Shown: positions 1-9,283, counted from the stretch's first letter. The stretch is 64,000 nucleotides of DNA from Legionella nautarum (GCF_001467895.1 NZ_LNYO01000001.1:1-64000); one strand, 5' to 3'. Program-made: numbers and translations. Notes: generated from the letters alone by a model not told the origin.

Positions 1-100
1 CTTCATCTTCCAAGCGCTGACGCTCTTGCTCCTGACGCTTGCGTTCCTCTTCTTGACGCTCTTCATCTTCCATGCGCTGACGCTCTTGCTCCTGACGCTT
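1..100. repeat. 60-bp direct repeat inside a coiled-coil coding region
   Basis: Bases 1-40 recur at 61-100 with a single mismatch (A/T at position 13 of the unit), giving a 60-bp period. In the minus-strand frame each unit encodes a 20-residue charged segment built around RQEQERQR and EDE. The repeat continues to the window edge, so the copy number is unknown. Such in-frame minisatellites commonly vary between strains. Confidence 0.8.
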
Positions 101-3100
101 TTCATCCTCTAAGCGCTTAACTTCTTTCTCTTGTTCTAGACGCATGCGCTCTGCTTCTTCCCTACGCTTTTCATCTTCTAAACGTTTACGAGCTTCTTCA
201 TCGACTCTATCTAGCTCATCAAATATTTCGACAAGACTATCTCTTTCCTCAAAATAGCCAGGCACTAAATTATTCTTTTCAATAAGCACTTTTATTTCTC
301 TAATTTCAGTACTTAAATCATAATCATCCAAGATCATTTCGAAAGGCAGTTTTTTTGAGAAAAAGTCTGTTACTCTAGGTCTGATTGCTTCTAAAGCTTC
401 TTGTTCTTTAACGAACTGGTTGTAACGATCAAATTCATAGAAATGTCGTTTTAGATCAACGTCTTCATCAACCATTTGTTCTTGGATCGACATGATTAAT
501 GAGCCAATTTCGGTTTTTTTATTCTGCAAAACAGCAGCAAGAACTTCAGTACTTTCAGAAACTAATAACGCATTAAGTTTATGGCGTGGATCACTAGCTA
601 ATTCTCTTTTTGCATGAATGGCTAAAGCGTCCATCAATTCTGTGTCAAATTCAGAAAGTGTAGAGAGTAGTTCCTCATCTAACTTATCTTGTTTTAGATC
701 AATGATTAAAGCTAAAACTGTTTGCCATTCTTTATCATCAATTGCTGCTGTGATTACATCGACCAAATTATAATGTTCAAGCAATATTTTTCTAACTAGA
801 GGTTGATCGATATAATTGGTAAATAATTGAAGTCCACCGTCTGATAAAGGAGGTCTTTCGCTTTGTATTAATTTAGTTAAGACTGTGGTATTACCTTCAC
901 CAAGCGCGCGAATAATTAATCCCTCTCTTAATTGAGACTTAGACATCAATCCGGGATCAAAAATTAACTCATCCACAGAACGATAAATTGAAGATAAAGC
1001 GCTCGGAAAATTATGTTCTTTTACATAAAGATAAAGCCGATTTAAAGCATTTTTATAGACTAGATCATAAATTTCATGAGCTGATCGATGACCAAATAAC
1101 GCGCCTAAAGCCATATGCTGCATTGTTTTTTTAAAGGGAAGTTCTTGTGCTAATATTTTTGCAAACTCTTCTTCTCTATCAACATCATCCAAATCAATGG
1201 GATCTCGTAAAATCTCATTCGTTATATCGATACTTTGATGGACGCAGGCTTTAAGAAACAATTGAGTTTTATCCTGAACAGTATATTGATCCATCTGCCG
1301 CAAAATCTGGAATAATCGGGTATCATTATGTTGAATTGCATATGCCATAAATTGCTCATAATAATTCCCTATCTGGATCTTGAGAGCGAGGGCATAAACT
1401 AAATTAGGACGCCCTTTTGCTAAAATCTCTTCAATTTTCTCACTCAAAGTAGCGGTAAAATAAGCTTTAAACTCCTTATTCTTTAAGGCTGTTAAAAATA
1501 AATCTTCTGAATTGGCTGTTAAAGCTAGCGAAAAAATTCTAGCGGGAAAGTCCACTTCATTGAGGCTTGCACCCTGAGCTATTAATAATTGTACCCCAGT
1601 TACATTCTGCTCGCTTAAAGCTTTAAACAGGGGAGCAGCAGTTACTCGATGATAATCGTTAATAAAAGACCTCAATCGAGAAACAATTTTTTTATTATGT
1701 TTTGCAACGGCATTAGCCAATAATTCAAAACAAAGTTCTCGATTAGGGAGCTGATCACTTAGTCCAAGGGCTATTTCGAGTAAATCGAGATGCCCTTCGT
1801 CATTTAAGCGTTTATAAATTGTAGGATTAGTAAGATGAAACCCATAGTGTGTCGTTAAAAAATCGAGAGCTCTTTGATTCTTAATTCGAGAAGCCTCTAC
1901 AAATAAGTCATAGCAGTGCTCTTTTGATAAAGATACACATTCTATAGTCCTTTCGGCCAGATCAAAATTATGATTTAAAATGGCATGTCTTACGATAAAC
2001 CCAATAAATTCGTTATATTTAGCTGGGTCTTTTTTAAATAATTTCAGATTGCCTATTCTTCTCCAAATATTTGTTAAATCCTCTTTGTTAAGCAGTTTTA
2101 TAAGAGGAGTTACCTCCACTAAATACGAAGGTTGTTTATGCTTATAAGTAGCTTGAAAATACTCAAGAACGGTTTGATGGCAAAGAGTATTATCATTTAG
2201 TTGAGCTAATCGATTGAGAATATTTTCAAGAAGTTCATAATTTTTAAGCCTCAACGCCCCTTTTAAGCAGAGTTTCTGTTGTTTTTTATCTAGGGACAAC
2301 CATCCGTCTGTAATGAAGCGATGTTTATTTAAGTCAATGAGATGAGTAAGTAACTCTAGCTCAACCCCATTCCCTTTAGCGGTTTTTGGAAAAACCACGC
2401 CCAGACTGATTTTGGTTGCTAAGATTGCTTCAACTCGTTGTCTATCTCCATTAGCTGCAGCTAATTTTAATTCTGCGGCTTTAAATTCTTCTGAGACTTC
2501 ACAACCCATATTAACTAAAAAGCGAATTAATTCTGAGCTGCTGTTTCTACAAGCAAATTTTAAAGCATTTTCTTTTGCTTGCCCGTTTAAACCTTCGGGC
2601 CAATGATTACGAATGTGCGTAAATTTGCCGAAGCGCGCTAAGACTTCAAATGCACTAATCCCTGTATGATCATCAAATAAGGAAGTACATTCAGCAAATT
2701 CATCAAGGGGCTGGTCCTCAACAACCGCCCTTAAAAATCGTGTCCATTCATTATCGTCTTGTTTTTGCACCGCGATTTTAAAAACATCGCTGTTTGGATT
2801 TTCTAAAGCCGCATGAAGTAGCTCAGGTTTAATAGGAATTTCTGATTTTATTATTTCCTTTAAATTATAGGGCGTAATTACGGCCATTATTTTAGGAGTT
2901 AGAACCGCCGCTTTCTTTTGCACGACTGTAACGGGTAGTTTGTCTTTGCTTTCATCTGCTGCCTCTGATTTTGCTTCTAGCTCCGCTATTGTTTTTAACC
3001 AAAACTGCAAAGTACTAGTATTCCCTTTTAAGGCTGCTTCTCTAATCATTAGCAGTGCGCGTTTGTAGCTAATAGTTAAGGTGGAAGTTGTTTTTGTGAG

Positions 3101-4297
3101 AAAGGATAAAACTTCTTCACTTCCTGTTTCGGTGATAGCTCTAAACAATCGTTTAGCCACGCCAAGCGAGTCGAGTTTCAACGAGTATTTTGTATAGAGT
3201 TGGGAAACAGCAACTACATTGCCAAGGTTATTTGACAAAGCAGCATGCTCAAACAGCGAGGGATCAGTACTGTTTATTGCTAATTTAAACTCTTCTTCCG
3301 AAATTTTACCAGTCTCAACAGTTTTTTCGATATTGACTAACATTCTATTCAGCAAACTAGTCGTTCCATAGTTTGCTGTAAATTTTAAGAGAGCTATTTT
3401 TTGTTCATAATCAATTAGATTAACGAAATATTTCCAGACAATTTCATCTCGGTGAAATTCCACTGCGCACAAAATTTCTTTGTGCTTTATTTGATTTTGA
3501 TCTAATACATAGTGCAAAGTCTCCGTGTCATTTGCAAGAATAGCAAAAATCGTCGAATTTAATGGTAAAACACCGGGGGTGACTGCTCTGTTAAAATCAG
3601 CCTGATCGTTGAGTCTAGTTGCCCAAATTTTTGATTTATCAGGGTAGTTATGATTGGTCTTGGCATTTGGTCTTGCAAATACACGCAGATTTAAACCAAG
3701 ATCACTGCTTTTATATGAAAAACAACTGGTTAATTCTGTAATCGTTTCTGCAGCAGAATTAAAGGTTTTAATATTTAGCTTTAATTCTTTTTCTCCTGTT
3801 TTTTCATCTTCATCATAGTTTGGATCAAAGAGAACGTATTGATCATTTTCAAAAGCTAAAGCCACCGCATGATTGTGTGAACCAACATAGCAAGCACGTC
3901 CATTATTACGAATTTGTTCCAGAATTTTCGCCCATTCAATTTCATTATCAACAAGGCCAAGGTTATATTCATTTTGAACAAATTCACCATCAATTGTTAT
4001 TGTTTTTTCTATATCACCCTGAGCAGTATTTTTATTATAACGATTAGGGTTAAAAGTGATTTCAACTTCTTGGATAAACTTATCAAAATTTGCATCTTGA
4101 CCAATTTCATAATCATTGGGGGGCGACGCTAATAATTTAGATAAACGGAAAAATTCAGCTGCTCTTCCTTCAAAAAAGTATTGAATATAAAGACTAGCTA
4201 AGCCAGCACAAACTCCCTTACTATTAAGTTGGAATGACAATCCTTTGTTACCCAAAAGTCGATTTCCTGAGATAATAAGTTTAACTTGTGCTGGCAT
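1..4297 (-). CDS. Giant effector-like protein, C58-like protease head plus repeats (3' end missing)
   Basis: The frame stays open from an ATG at 4297 to the left edge, at least 1432 codons, so the C-terminus lies outside the window. A good ribosome site (CGGAGAA) precedes the ATG. The head carries what looks like the catalytic triad of YopT/C58 cysteine proteases: Cys30 in GVCAGL, His143 in HNHAVAL and Asp158 in LFDPN. The middle is a long helical region with degenerate ankyrin-like units (for example LLIAQGASLNEVD near codon 870). The last 100 or so visible codons are a Glu/Arg/Gln/Lys-rich coiled coil with tandem repeats. Legionella is known for large ankyrin and coiled-coil Dot/Icm effectors, some with C58-like heads. 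Secretion and protease activity are inferred. The extreme C-terminus, where a Dot/Icm signal would sit, is not visible. The specific family member is not recognised. Confidence 0.75.
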   Translation of the reverse strand, partial: MPAQVKLIISGNRLLGNKGLSFQLNSKGVCAGLASLYIQYFFEGRAAEFFRLSKLLASPPNDYEIGQDANFDKFIQEVEITFNPNRYNKNTAQGDIEKTITIDGEFVQNEYNLGLVDNEIEWAKILEQIRNNGRACYVGSHNHAVALAFENDQYVLFDPNYDEDEKTGEKELKLNIKTFNSAAETITELTSCFSYKSSDLGLNLRVFARPNAKTNHNYPDKSKIWATRLNDQADFNRAVTPGVLPLNSTIFAILANDTETLHYVLDQNQIKHKEILCAVEFHRDEIVWKYFVNLIDYEQKIALLKFTANYGTTSLLNRMLVNIEKTVETGKISEEEFKLAINSTDPSLFEHAALSNNLGNVVAVSQLYTKYSLKLDSLGVAKRLFRAITETGSEEVLSFLTKTTSTLTISYKRALLMIREAALKGNTSTLQFWLKTIAELEAKSEAADESKDKLPVTVVQKKAAVLTPKIMAVITPYNLKEIIKSEIPIKPELLHAALENPNSDVFKIAVQKQDDNEWTRFLRAVVEDQPLDEFAECTSLFDDHTGISAFEVLARFGKFTHIRNHWPEGLNGQAKENALKFACRNSSSELIRFLVNMGCEVSEEFKAAELKLAAANGDRQRVEAILATKISLGVVFPKTAKGNGVELELLTHLIDLNKHRFITDGWLSLDKKQQKLCLKGALRLKNYELLENILNRLAQLNDNTLCHQTVLEYFQATYKHKQPSYLVEVTPLIKLLNKEDLTNIWRRIGNLKLFKKDPAKYNEFIGFIVRHAILNHNFDLAERTIECVSLSKEHCYDLFVEASRIKNQRALDFLTTHYGFHLTNPTIYKRLNDEGHLDLLEIALGLSDQLPNRELCFELLANAVAKHNKKIVSRLRSFINDYHRVTAAPLFKALSEQNVTGVQLLIAQGASLNEVDFPARIFSLALTANSEDLFLTALKNKEFKAYFTATLSEKIEEILAKGRPNLVYALALKIQIGNYYEQFMAYAIQHNDTRLFQILRQMDQYTVQDKTQLFLKACVHQSIDITNEILRDPIDLDDVDREEEFAKILAQELPFKKTMQHMALGALFGHRSAHEIYDLVYKNALNRLYLYVKEHNFPSALSSIYRSVDELIFDPGLMSKSQLREGLIIRALGEGNTTVLTKLIQSERPPLSDGGLQLFTNYIDQPLVRKILLEHYNLVDVITAAIDDKEWQTVLALIIDLKQDKLDEELLSTLSEFDTELMDALAIHAKRELASDPRHKLNALLVSESTEVLAAVLQNKKTEIGSLIMSIQEQMVDEDVDLKRHFYEFDRYNQFVKEQEALEAIRPRVTDFFSKKLPFEMILDDYDLSTEIREIKVLIEKNNLVPGYFEERDSLVEIFDELDRVDEEARKRLEDEKRREEAERMRLEQEKEVKRLEDEKRQEQERQRMEDEERQEEERKRQEQERQRLEDE

Positions 4298-4409
4298 TGA
4301 ATTTCTCCGAATAACATCTAACGAAAGAGATCAAACTTAAAATGACGGATAATATCATTAGAAATGACAAATTGATACTTCATTGACCATGTTGACGAAT
4401 AAAGAGAGC

Positions 4410-5414
4410 CTAAGAGTAAAAATTGATATACCATCTAACAAAACGCGCAACCCCTTCGCGGAAATCAATTGTTGGTAAATAACCGAGATCTGTTTGCAGT
4501 CGCTGAGTCGCCGCATGAGTTGATAGCACATCCCCTGCCTGCATTGGCAAAAATTCTTTGTTTGCTTTTTTACCTGTTGCCTCTTCGATTGCTTGAATAT
4601 AATCCAATAAATTGACCGGATTACCACAGCCTAGATTATAAATTCGATAAGGCGCATTACTGCTTCCAGCATCAGGTTTTAAAGCCGACCATTCGGGATT
4701 CACTGTTGCTTTTTGATCAATCGCTAAAGAGACAGCAGCAACAATATCATCAATGTAGGTAAAATCCCGTTGCATTTGACCGTGGTTGTAAACTTTAATC
4801 GTTTTACCTGCAAGGATATCGCGAGTAAAAGAGAAAAAAGCCATATCAGGTCTACCCCAGGGACCATAGACGGTAAAAAAACGCAGACCTGTGGTTGCTA
4901 ATTGGTAGAGATGTGAATAAGAATGGGCTATAAGTTCATTGGCTTTTTTAGTAGCCGCATAGATTGTCAGGGGATGATTCACAGAATCCCCTTCTTGATA
5001 AGGCTGCGAGCCATTTGCCCCATAAACCGAGCTCGTTGACGCATAAACCAAGTGCTCAATTTGATGATGACGGCAAGCTTCAATAATATTAGTGAAGCCA
5101 ACAACATTGGATTGAACATAGAGCTGTGGATTACAGAGGGAATAACGTACACCCGCTTGAGCTGCTAAATTTACCACCCGCTGGGGTTTATGCTTGGCGA
5201 AGATTTCATTAATTTGCTGCAAACCACTTATATCTTGCTGATAAAATTGGAAATTAGGATAGATTTGTAATTGCTCGAGACGAGCTAATTTTAAACGAAC
5301 ATCGTAATAATCATTAAGATTATCAATCCCTATGACAAAATCACCGCGTTCTAAACGTAATTTTGTTAAGTGAAAACCAATAAAACCAGCAGCTCCAGTG
5401 ATCAGCAAACGCAT
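4410..5414 (-). CDS. NAD-dependent UDP-glucuronate 4-epimerase family protein
   Basis: 334-aa extended short-chain dehydrogenase/reductase. The N-terminal Rossmann motif GAAGFIG is at residues 7-13. The catalytic Ser lies in STSSVYG (about 126-132) and the YxxxK pair is Tyr152/Lys156. TVYGPWGRPDMA near 181-192 is typical of UDP-glucuronate C4-epimerases (LspL/WbpP-like group) that make UDP-galacturonate for capsule or LPS. Length is normal for the family. It stands alone, with the effector gene downstream on the same strand after 112 bp and a palindromic element upstream. UDP-glucose or UDP-GlcNAc epimerase activity cannot be excluded from sequence alone. Confidence 0.85.
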   Translation of the reverse strand: MRLLITGAAGFIGFHLTKLRLERGDFVIGIDNLNDYYDVRLKLARLEQLQIYPNFQFYQQDISGLQQINEIFAKHKPQRVVNLAAQAGVRYSLCNPQLYVQSNVVGFTNIIEACRHHQIEHLVYASTSSVYGANGSQPYQEGDSVNHPLTIYAATKKANELIAHSYSHLYQLATTGLRFFTVYGPWGRPDMAFFSFTRDILAGKTIKVYNHGQMQRDFTYIDDIVAAVSLAIDQKATVNPEWSALKPDAGSSNAPYRIYNLGCGNPVNLLDYIQAIEEATGKKANKEFLPMQAGDVLSTHAATQRLQTDLGYLPTIDFREGVARFVRWYINFYS

Positions 5415-5445
5415 TAATCAACCCACTAATCAAAATGTCATTAAG

Positions 5446-5669
5446 AGTAGGTTGGGCCTTGATCCAGCCGTCAGGCTAAGAGGATTTATCTGATTCCGTT
5501 CGGGCTGAGGAGGCCGTTAGGCCGTCTCGAAGCCTTGCTAGATCTGATGTGAGACTTCGAGACGGCCTAACGGCCTCCTCAGCCCGAACGGTTGATAGTT
5601 AGCCCAACAGATTGAGTTATAAGCTAAAAAAGACTTAGCCTGAGGGCTATGCTCAAGACCCAACCTACT
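5446..5669. repeat. Family A palindromic element, copy A1 (nested inverted repeats)
   Basis: Fills most of the gap between the epimerase and dapD. Outer inverted repeats are 5446-5480 and 5634-5669 (both carry AGTAGGTTGGG and CAGGCTAAG, on opposite strands, nearly identical). Inside lies a perfect 37-bp inverted repeat, 5496-5532 with 5555-5591, around a 22-nt loop. The arms start CCGTTCGGGCTGAGGAGG and end GTCTCGAAG. The same start and end words recur in copies A2-A5. There is no coding capacity and no transposase. The remainder of the gap (5670-5785) holds the dapD upstream region, in which I see no clear promoter. Confidence 0.85.
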
Positions 5670-5785
5670 CCAGTTAGTGACAAGAAGTATACTTACTATC
5701 TTGGTTCCTGCAAGTCTTGCAATCTTTTGACTAAGTGACAGCGACGAGTATACTAAGTGGAATTCAAATTATCCTTGTAAAAATT

Positions 5786-6610
5786 ATGAACTCATTACAA
5801 ACAATTATTGAAAATGGCTTTGAGCAACGCCAGCAATTATCTCCCGAAACAGCACCTAAAGAACTGATCACCGCAGTGGATGAAGTCCTTTCTGGACTTG
5901 ATCAGGGCAGCTATCGTGTTGCTGAGAAAGTAAATGATGAATGGATTGTGCATCAATGGCTTAAAAAAGCAGTCCTACTTTCTTTTAGACTGTATCCGAA
6001 TCAAATTATGGATGCTAATTTTTGCCAATTTTACGACAAAGTACCCCTTAAATTTTCAGGCTATAGCGCGACTGAATTCAGTAAAACAGGTATCCGTGTT
6101 GTCCCTCATGCTATGGTTCGCCGTGGGGCCTACATTGCTAAAAATACGGTCTTAATGCCTTCTTATGTCAATATCGGTGCTTATATTGATGAAGGTGTAT
6201 TAGTCGACACCTGGGCAACCGTTGGCTCCTGTGCCCAGATCGGTAAAAATGTTCACTTGTCTGGCGGTGCCGGAATAGGCGGGGTTCTTGAGCCTTTACA
6301 AGCAAATCCTACGATTATTGAAGACAATTGCTTTATTGGCGCTCGTTCAGAAGTGGTTGAAGGGGTCATTGTGGAACGGGATTCTGTTTTATCAATGGGC
6401 GTTTATCTTGGCCAAAGTACCAAAATTTACAATCGCTTAACAGGTAAAGTGAGTTACGGTCGTATTCCTGCAGGTTCGGTCGTCGTTTCAGGAAGCATGC
6501 CGAGCGAAGATGGAACTCATAGTTTATATTGTGCTGTTATTGTCAAACAGGTTGATGCCCAAACCCGAGCTAAGGTTAGTATTAATGAATTATTACGAGA
6601 TCTGAAATAA
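5786..6610 (+). CDS. dapD: 2,3,4,5-tetrahydropyridine-2,6-dicarboxylate N-succinyltransferase
   Basis: Succinylates tetrahydrodipicolinate in the succinylase branch of lysine and meso-diaminopimelate synthesis; cytoplasmic trimer. From ATG 5786 the protein is 274 aa, exactly the length of E. coli DapD, and begins [14 protein letters not shown], matching the family N-terminus. A GTG at 5735 would add 17 unrelated residues and is not favoured. The left-handed beta-helix core is highly conserved, including [32 protein letters not shown] and [15 protein letters not shown]. The stop TAA overlaps the dapE ATG by one base, so the two are translationally coupled. The ribosome site before 5786 is weak. 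Confidence 0.95.
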   Translation: MNSLQTIIENGFEQRQQLSPETAPKELITAVDEVLSGLDQGSYRVAEKVNDEWIVHQWLKKAVLLSFRLYPNQIMDANFCQFYDKVPLKFSGYSATEFSKTGIRVVPHAMVRRGAYIAKNTVLMPSYVNIGAYIDEGVLVDTWATVGSCAQIGKNVHLSGGAGIGGVLEPLQANPTIIEDNCFIGARSEVVEGVIVERDSVLSMGVYLGQSTKIYNRLTGKVSYGRIPAGSVVVSGSMPSEDGTHSLYCAVIVKQVDAQTRAKVSINELLRDLK

Positions 6611-7743
6611 TGACAGACCTCTCTTCCCTACTAGCAAAACTTATTAGTTTCGAATCAATTACCCCTCATGATTGTGGGTGTCAGGATTTCATGATTGATT
6701 TTTTTGAGCAGCATGGATTCGACTGTCAACGTTTTAATAATGCCCCGGTTGCTAATTTTTTTGCTCGTTTTGGACATCAGGCACCGCTGCTGATTTTTGC
6801 AGGACACACTGATGTCGTACCGGTCGGTGATAAAAATAGATGGGAAACGCCTCCTTTTTCCTTAGTCGAAAAAGAGGGAATGCTTTACGGGCGCGGTACT
6901 GCTGACATGAAAGGCAGTCTTGCTGCAATGCTGAAAATGGCCGCAGACTTTACGCAAAAACATCCTGATTTTGCAGGAAGTATAGGGTTTCTTATTACCA
7001 GTGGTGAAGAGGGAGATGATTTTGATTTAGGTACTCCCTACGTCATGGCCGAATTAGCTAAACAAGGTATTCATCCTGATTTCTGTATTGTCGGGGAACC
7101 TTCAAGCAGTAAGTATCTTGGCGATACAATAAAAATTGGCCGCCGCGGTTCGCTAACTGGAAAATTAAGCTTAGAGGGCAAACAAGGTCATGTTGCCTAC
7201 CCACAATTAGCCGAAAATCCCATCCATAAAATCAGCCCAGCCCTAGCAGAGTTGGCAGCAATAGAATGGGATCAAGGTAATCAACATTTCCCGCCCACTT
7301 CCTTACAAATCACTCATATTCAAGCGGGTGGGCATGCCGGGAATATCATTCCTGGAACTTTGCTAATGCAATTTAATTTTCGCTTTTCAACAGAACAAAC
7401 TGCAGAAGGATTAAAAGCCGTCGTCACGGATTGTTTCAAACGACATGGTCTTTCTCCAAGCATTGAATGGCGGCTTAATGGCGAACCCTTTTTAACCGCT
7501 CATGGCCGCTTATTAGAAAGCTGTATTAAGGCAGTTAAAATGACTACAGGGCAAACGCCAGAATTGTCCACGAGTGGAGGTACTTCAGATGGCCGATTCA
7601 TTGCACCTTATGGTGTGGAGGTGCTGGAGTTAGGCCCTGTAAATGCAACGATTCATCAGGTCAATGAGTGCGTTTCTTTGGCTGATTTGGAAAAGCTTAG
7701 CCAAATGTACTATTTCATTTGTGAAGAATTGTTCTTAATGTAG
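6610..7743 (+). CDS. dapE: Succinyl-diaminopimelate desuccinylase
   Basis: 377-aa zinc-dependent M20 family amidohydrolase that cleaves N-succinyl-LL-diaminopimelate, two steps after DapD. Metal and catalytic motifs are all present: AGHTDVVP (His/Asp), GRGTADMKGSLAAM (bridging Asp), SGEEGD (Glu-Glu) and the C-terminal GGTSDGRF and NATIHQVNE (His ligand). Length matches the family (375 aa in E. coli). The ATG overlaps the last base of dapD, indicating a two-gene operon. It converges with the transporter gene downstream. Confidence 0.95.
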   Translation: MTDLSSLLAKLISFESITPHDCGCQDFMIDFFEQHGFDCQRFNNAPVANFFARFGHQAPLLIFAGHTDVVPVGDKNRWETPPFSLVEKEGMLYGRGTADMKGSLAAMLKMAADFTQKHPDFAGSIGFLITSGEEGDDFDLGTPYVMAELAKQGIHPDFCIVGEPSSSKYLGDTIKIGRRGSLTGKLSLEGKQGHVAYPQLAENPIHKISPALAELAAIEWDQGNQHFPPTSLQITHIQAGGHAGNIIPGTLLMQFNFRFSTEQTAEGLKAVVTDCFKRHGLSPSIEWRLNGEPFLTAHGRLLESCIKAVKMTTGQTPELSTSGGTSDGRFIAPYGVEVLELGPVNATIHQVNECVSLADLEKLSQMYYFICEELFLM

Positions 7744-7775
7744 AGCTATCTCATCCCGGGTATAGTGAGAGCTCT
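7742..7775. terminator. Possible stem-loop between convergent dapE and transporter genes
   Basis: Imperfect inverted repeat, AGAGCTATCTCA with TGAGAGCTCT, around a GC-rich centre directly after the dapE stop. It lacks a U-run on either strand, so intrinsic termination is uncertain. Confidence 0.3.
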
Positions 7776-7827
7776 AATAGTAGTCCAATACCAATCACGA
7801 AGAGCCCTTTCTAACCAGGGTAAGCTA

Positions 7828-9081
7828 TTACCCTTGTACTTGTAGCACCAATTCCGCCTCATTTTGATAAGTTTTCTCATCCACAACTTTCGCCACACAG
7901 GAATCAGACCAAACATTAAGAGCAGTTTCAAGCATATCTATCAGGCTATAAAAGGGTAAAATGATTCCCATTAAAGTAATAGGTACATTCATACTTGCTA
8001 ACAAGCTTGCACTTAGAAAGAAACATCCCATAGGCACACCAGCATTACCAATGGCAGCGATTGTAGCAATAACGATCCATAACCCCATCATAGGTACGGA
8101 GATTTCAATGCCATGATTTTGCATGAGGTAAATGACGGTAGTGAAGATAAACGCGGCACAACCATTCATATTTAAGCTTGTGCAAAGCGGTAAAACAAAA
8201 CGGCTGATCTCTGGTTTTACCTTTAAATTGTTCTCTGCTGTTTCCATCGTCACGGGTAAGGTGCCTACTGAGGATTTGGAAAAAAAAGCAACCGACAAGG
8301 CAGGGAGCATCCCTTTGAAGGCAGCAAAAGGTTTTATCCCCTGCGATTTAAGCCACAAAGGCAGAATAATTAAACCTTGGATAAGATTAGCAAGCACAAT
8401 AATTAATAAATATTCCCCTATCCCTTTAATAGCGGAGCCCTCTCGCAGTTGCACTACAGTCGAGGTAATAAAACCATAGAGACCAATTGGAATAACGGCA
8501 ATAACCCAATTAGTTATTACCATAAATAAACCATGTGCCCCCCGAAAAAACTGAGTAATCGTTTGTCTTGCTGCAGGTTCTGGGATAAAACGGATAGCGA
8601 TACCAATAACAATCCCTATCAGCAGGACCCCCATGACTTGATGTTCTATAAAAGGTTCAAAAATGGTAGAAGGAATGAGATTGGCAACATGCTGGAAATA
8701 ACCCAATTGCTTTGTTTGCGGTTCAACAGCACCCTGCTTAACTACCTCAATCATTCCCGGATGAATAAGAAGATACAATAAGCAACTCACCGCTGCTGCC
8801 ACTAAGGTTGTGCCTAAAGTGTAACTCATCGCACGCCGCCACACGGTGCGCATTACACCGTCTGCACGATAATTAGATAAGGTAACAATAATGGATAAGG
8901 CAATAATCGGCAGGCTAATGCATTTAAAAATTTTAATAAACACATCTGAAATAAATAAACCAAAAGTTTTTAAGATAGCAATATCCGAATAACCACTAAT
9001 GATCCCAAGAGAAATCATTAGAGCATATAAAACCGGAGTACTAAGCCAACGTTTTTTGAGATGGGTCTGTTGTGCGCACAT
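7828..9081 (-). CDS. Dicarboxylate/amino acid:cation symporter (SLC1/DAACS family)
   Basis: 417-aa inner-membrane secondary transporter with about eight hydrophobic helices and two re-entrant loops. Family signatures are SVGTLPVTMETAE (HP1 and TM7 region) and LPLCTSLNMNGCAAF, the counterpart of the NMDG sodium and substrate site. Here that site reads NMNG, and the serine-rich tip reads FFSKSSVG, so it diverges from GltP and DctA. Substrate is not determinable: glutamate, aspartate, C4-dicarboxylates and cystine are all carried by this family. ATG 9081 has an AAAAGG ribosome site 7 nt upstream. A strong promoter and a short Cys-rich reading frame lie upstream, suggesting regulation by cysteine supply (inference). 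It converges with dapE. Confidence 0.85.
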   Translation of the reverse strand: MCAQQTHLKKRWLSTPVLYALMISLGIISGYSDIAILKTFGLFISDVFIKIFKCISLPIIALSIIVTLSNYRADGVMRTVWRRAMSYTLGTTLVAAAVSCLLYLLIHPGMIEVVKQGAVEPQTKQLGYFQHVANLIPSTIFEPFIEHQVMGVLLIGIVIGIAIRFIPEPAARQTITQFFRGAHGLFMVITNWVIAVIPIGLYGFITSTVVQLREGSAIKGIGEYLLIIVLANLIQGLIILPLWLKSQGIKPFAAFKGMLPALSVAFFSKSSVGTLPVTMETAENNLKVKPEISRFVLPLCTSLNMNGCAAFIFTTVIYLMQNHGIEISVPMMGLWIVIATIAAIGNAGVPMGCFFLSASLLASMNVPITLMGIILPFYSLIDMLETALNVWSDSCVAKVVDEKTYQNEAELVLQVQG

Positions 9082-9134
9082 AGCGATACCTTTTAAAAAT
9101 TGATTAGGGGTTTAGGATAAAAACGAAGCAATGA

Positions 9135-9218
9135 CTAGCAACAACAACACAAAAGAGAAGAAAAGTGCGCTACCTGAGAAGATTGGATAGTTGTGTGGAA
9201 CCAGCTTGTTTTTTTCAT
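9135..9218 (-). CDS. Putative 27-aa leader peptide ending in four Cys codons
   Basis: Short reading frame in the 5' leader of the transporter gene: ATG at 9218, 27 codons, TAG at 9135, 53 nt before the transporter start. It reads MKKTSWFHTT, then IQSSQVAHFS, then SLLCCCC. The final codons are TGT TGT TGT TGC TAG. It begins about 30 nt after the predicted transcription start. A CUCUUUU stretch just before the Cys codons could pair weakly with the transporter AAAAGG ribosome site. A ribosome stalled on Cys codons would mask that stretch. The arrangement resembles amino-acid-responsive leader peptides. It could also be a chance product of a GTT trinucleotide run. The start-site SD (GGTGA) is weak. 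Confidence 0.4.
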   Translation of the reverse strand: MKKTSWFHTTIQSSQVAHFSSLLCCCC

Positions 9219-9255
9219 AATCACCATCAGTTCAATTTTTAAACATTGAGAGCAT

Positions 9256-9283
9256 ATTTTAACATACTGCGTTCATGAGTCAA
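9256..9283 (-). promoter_or_regulatory. Sigma-70-type promoter for the leader peptide and transporter
   Basis: On the minus strand: -35 TTGACT (9283-9278), 16-bp spacer, -10 TAAAAT (9261-9256) preceded by TGT, which gives an extended -10. Transcription would start near 9249, about 168 nt upstream of the transporter ATG and 31 nt upstream of the short reading frame. Confidence 0.6.

Noticed and set aside
5735..5785. Longer GTG start for dapD
   Set aside because: Adds 17 residues absent from the family; ATG 5786 gives the exact usual length.
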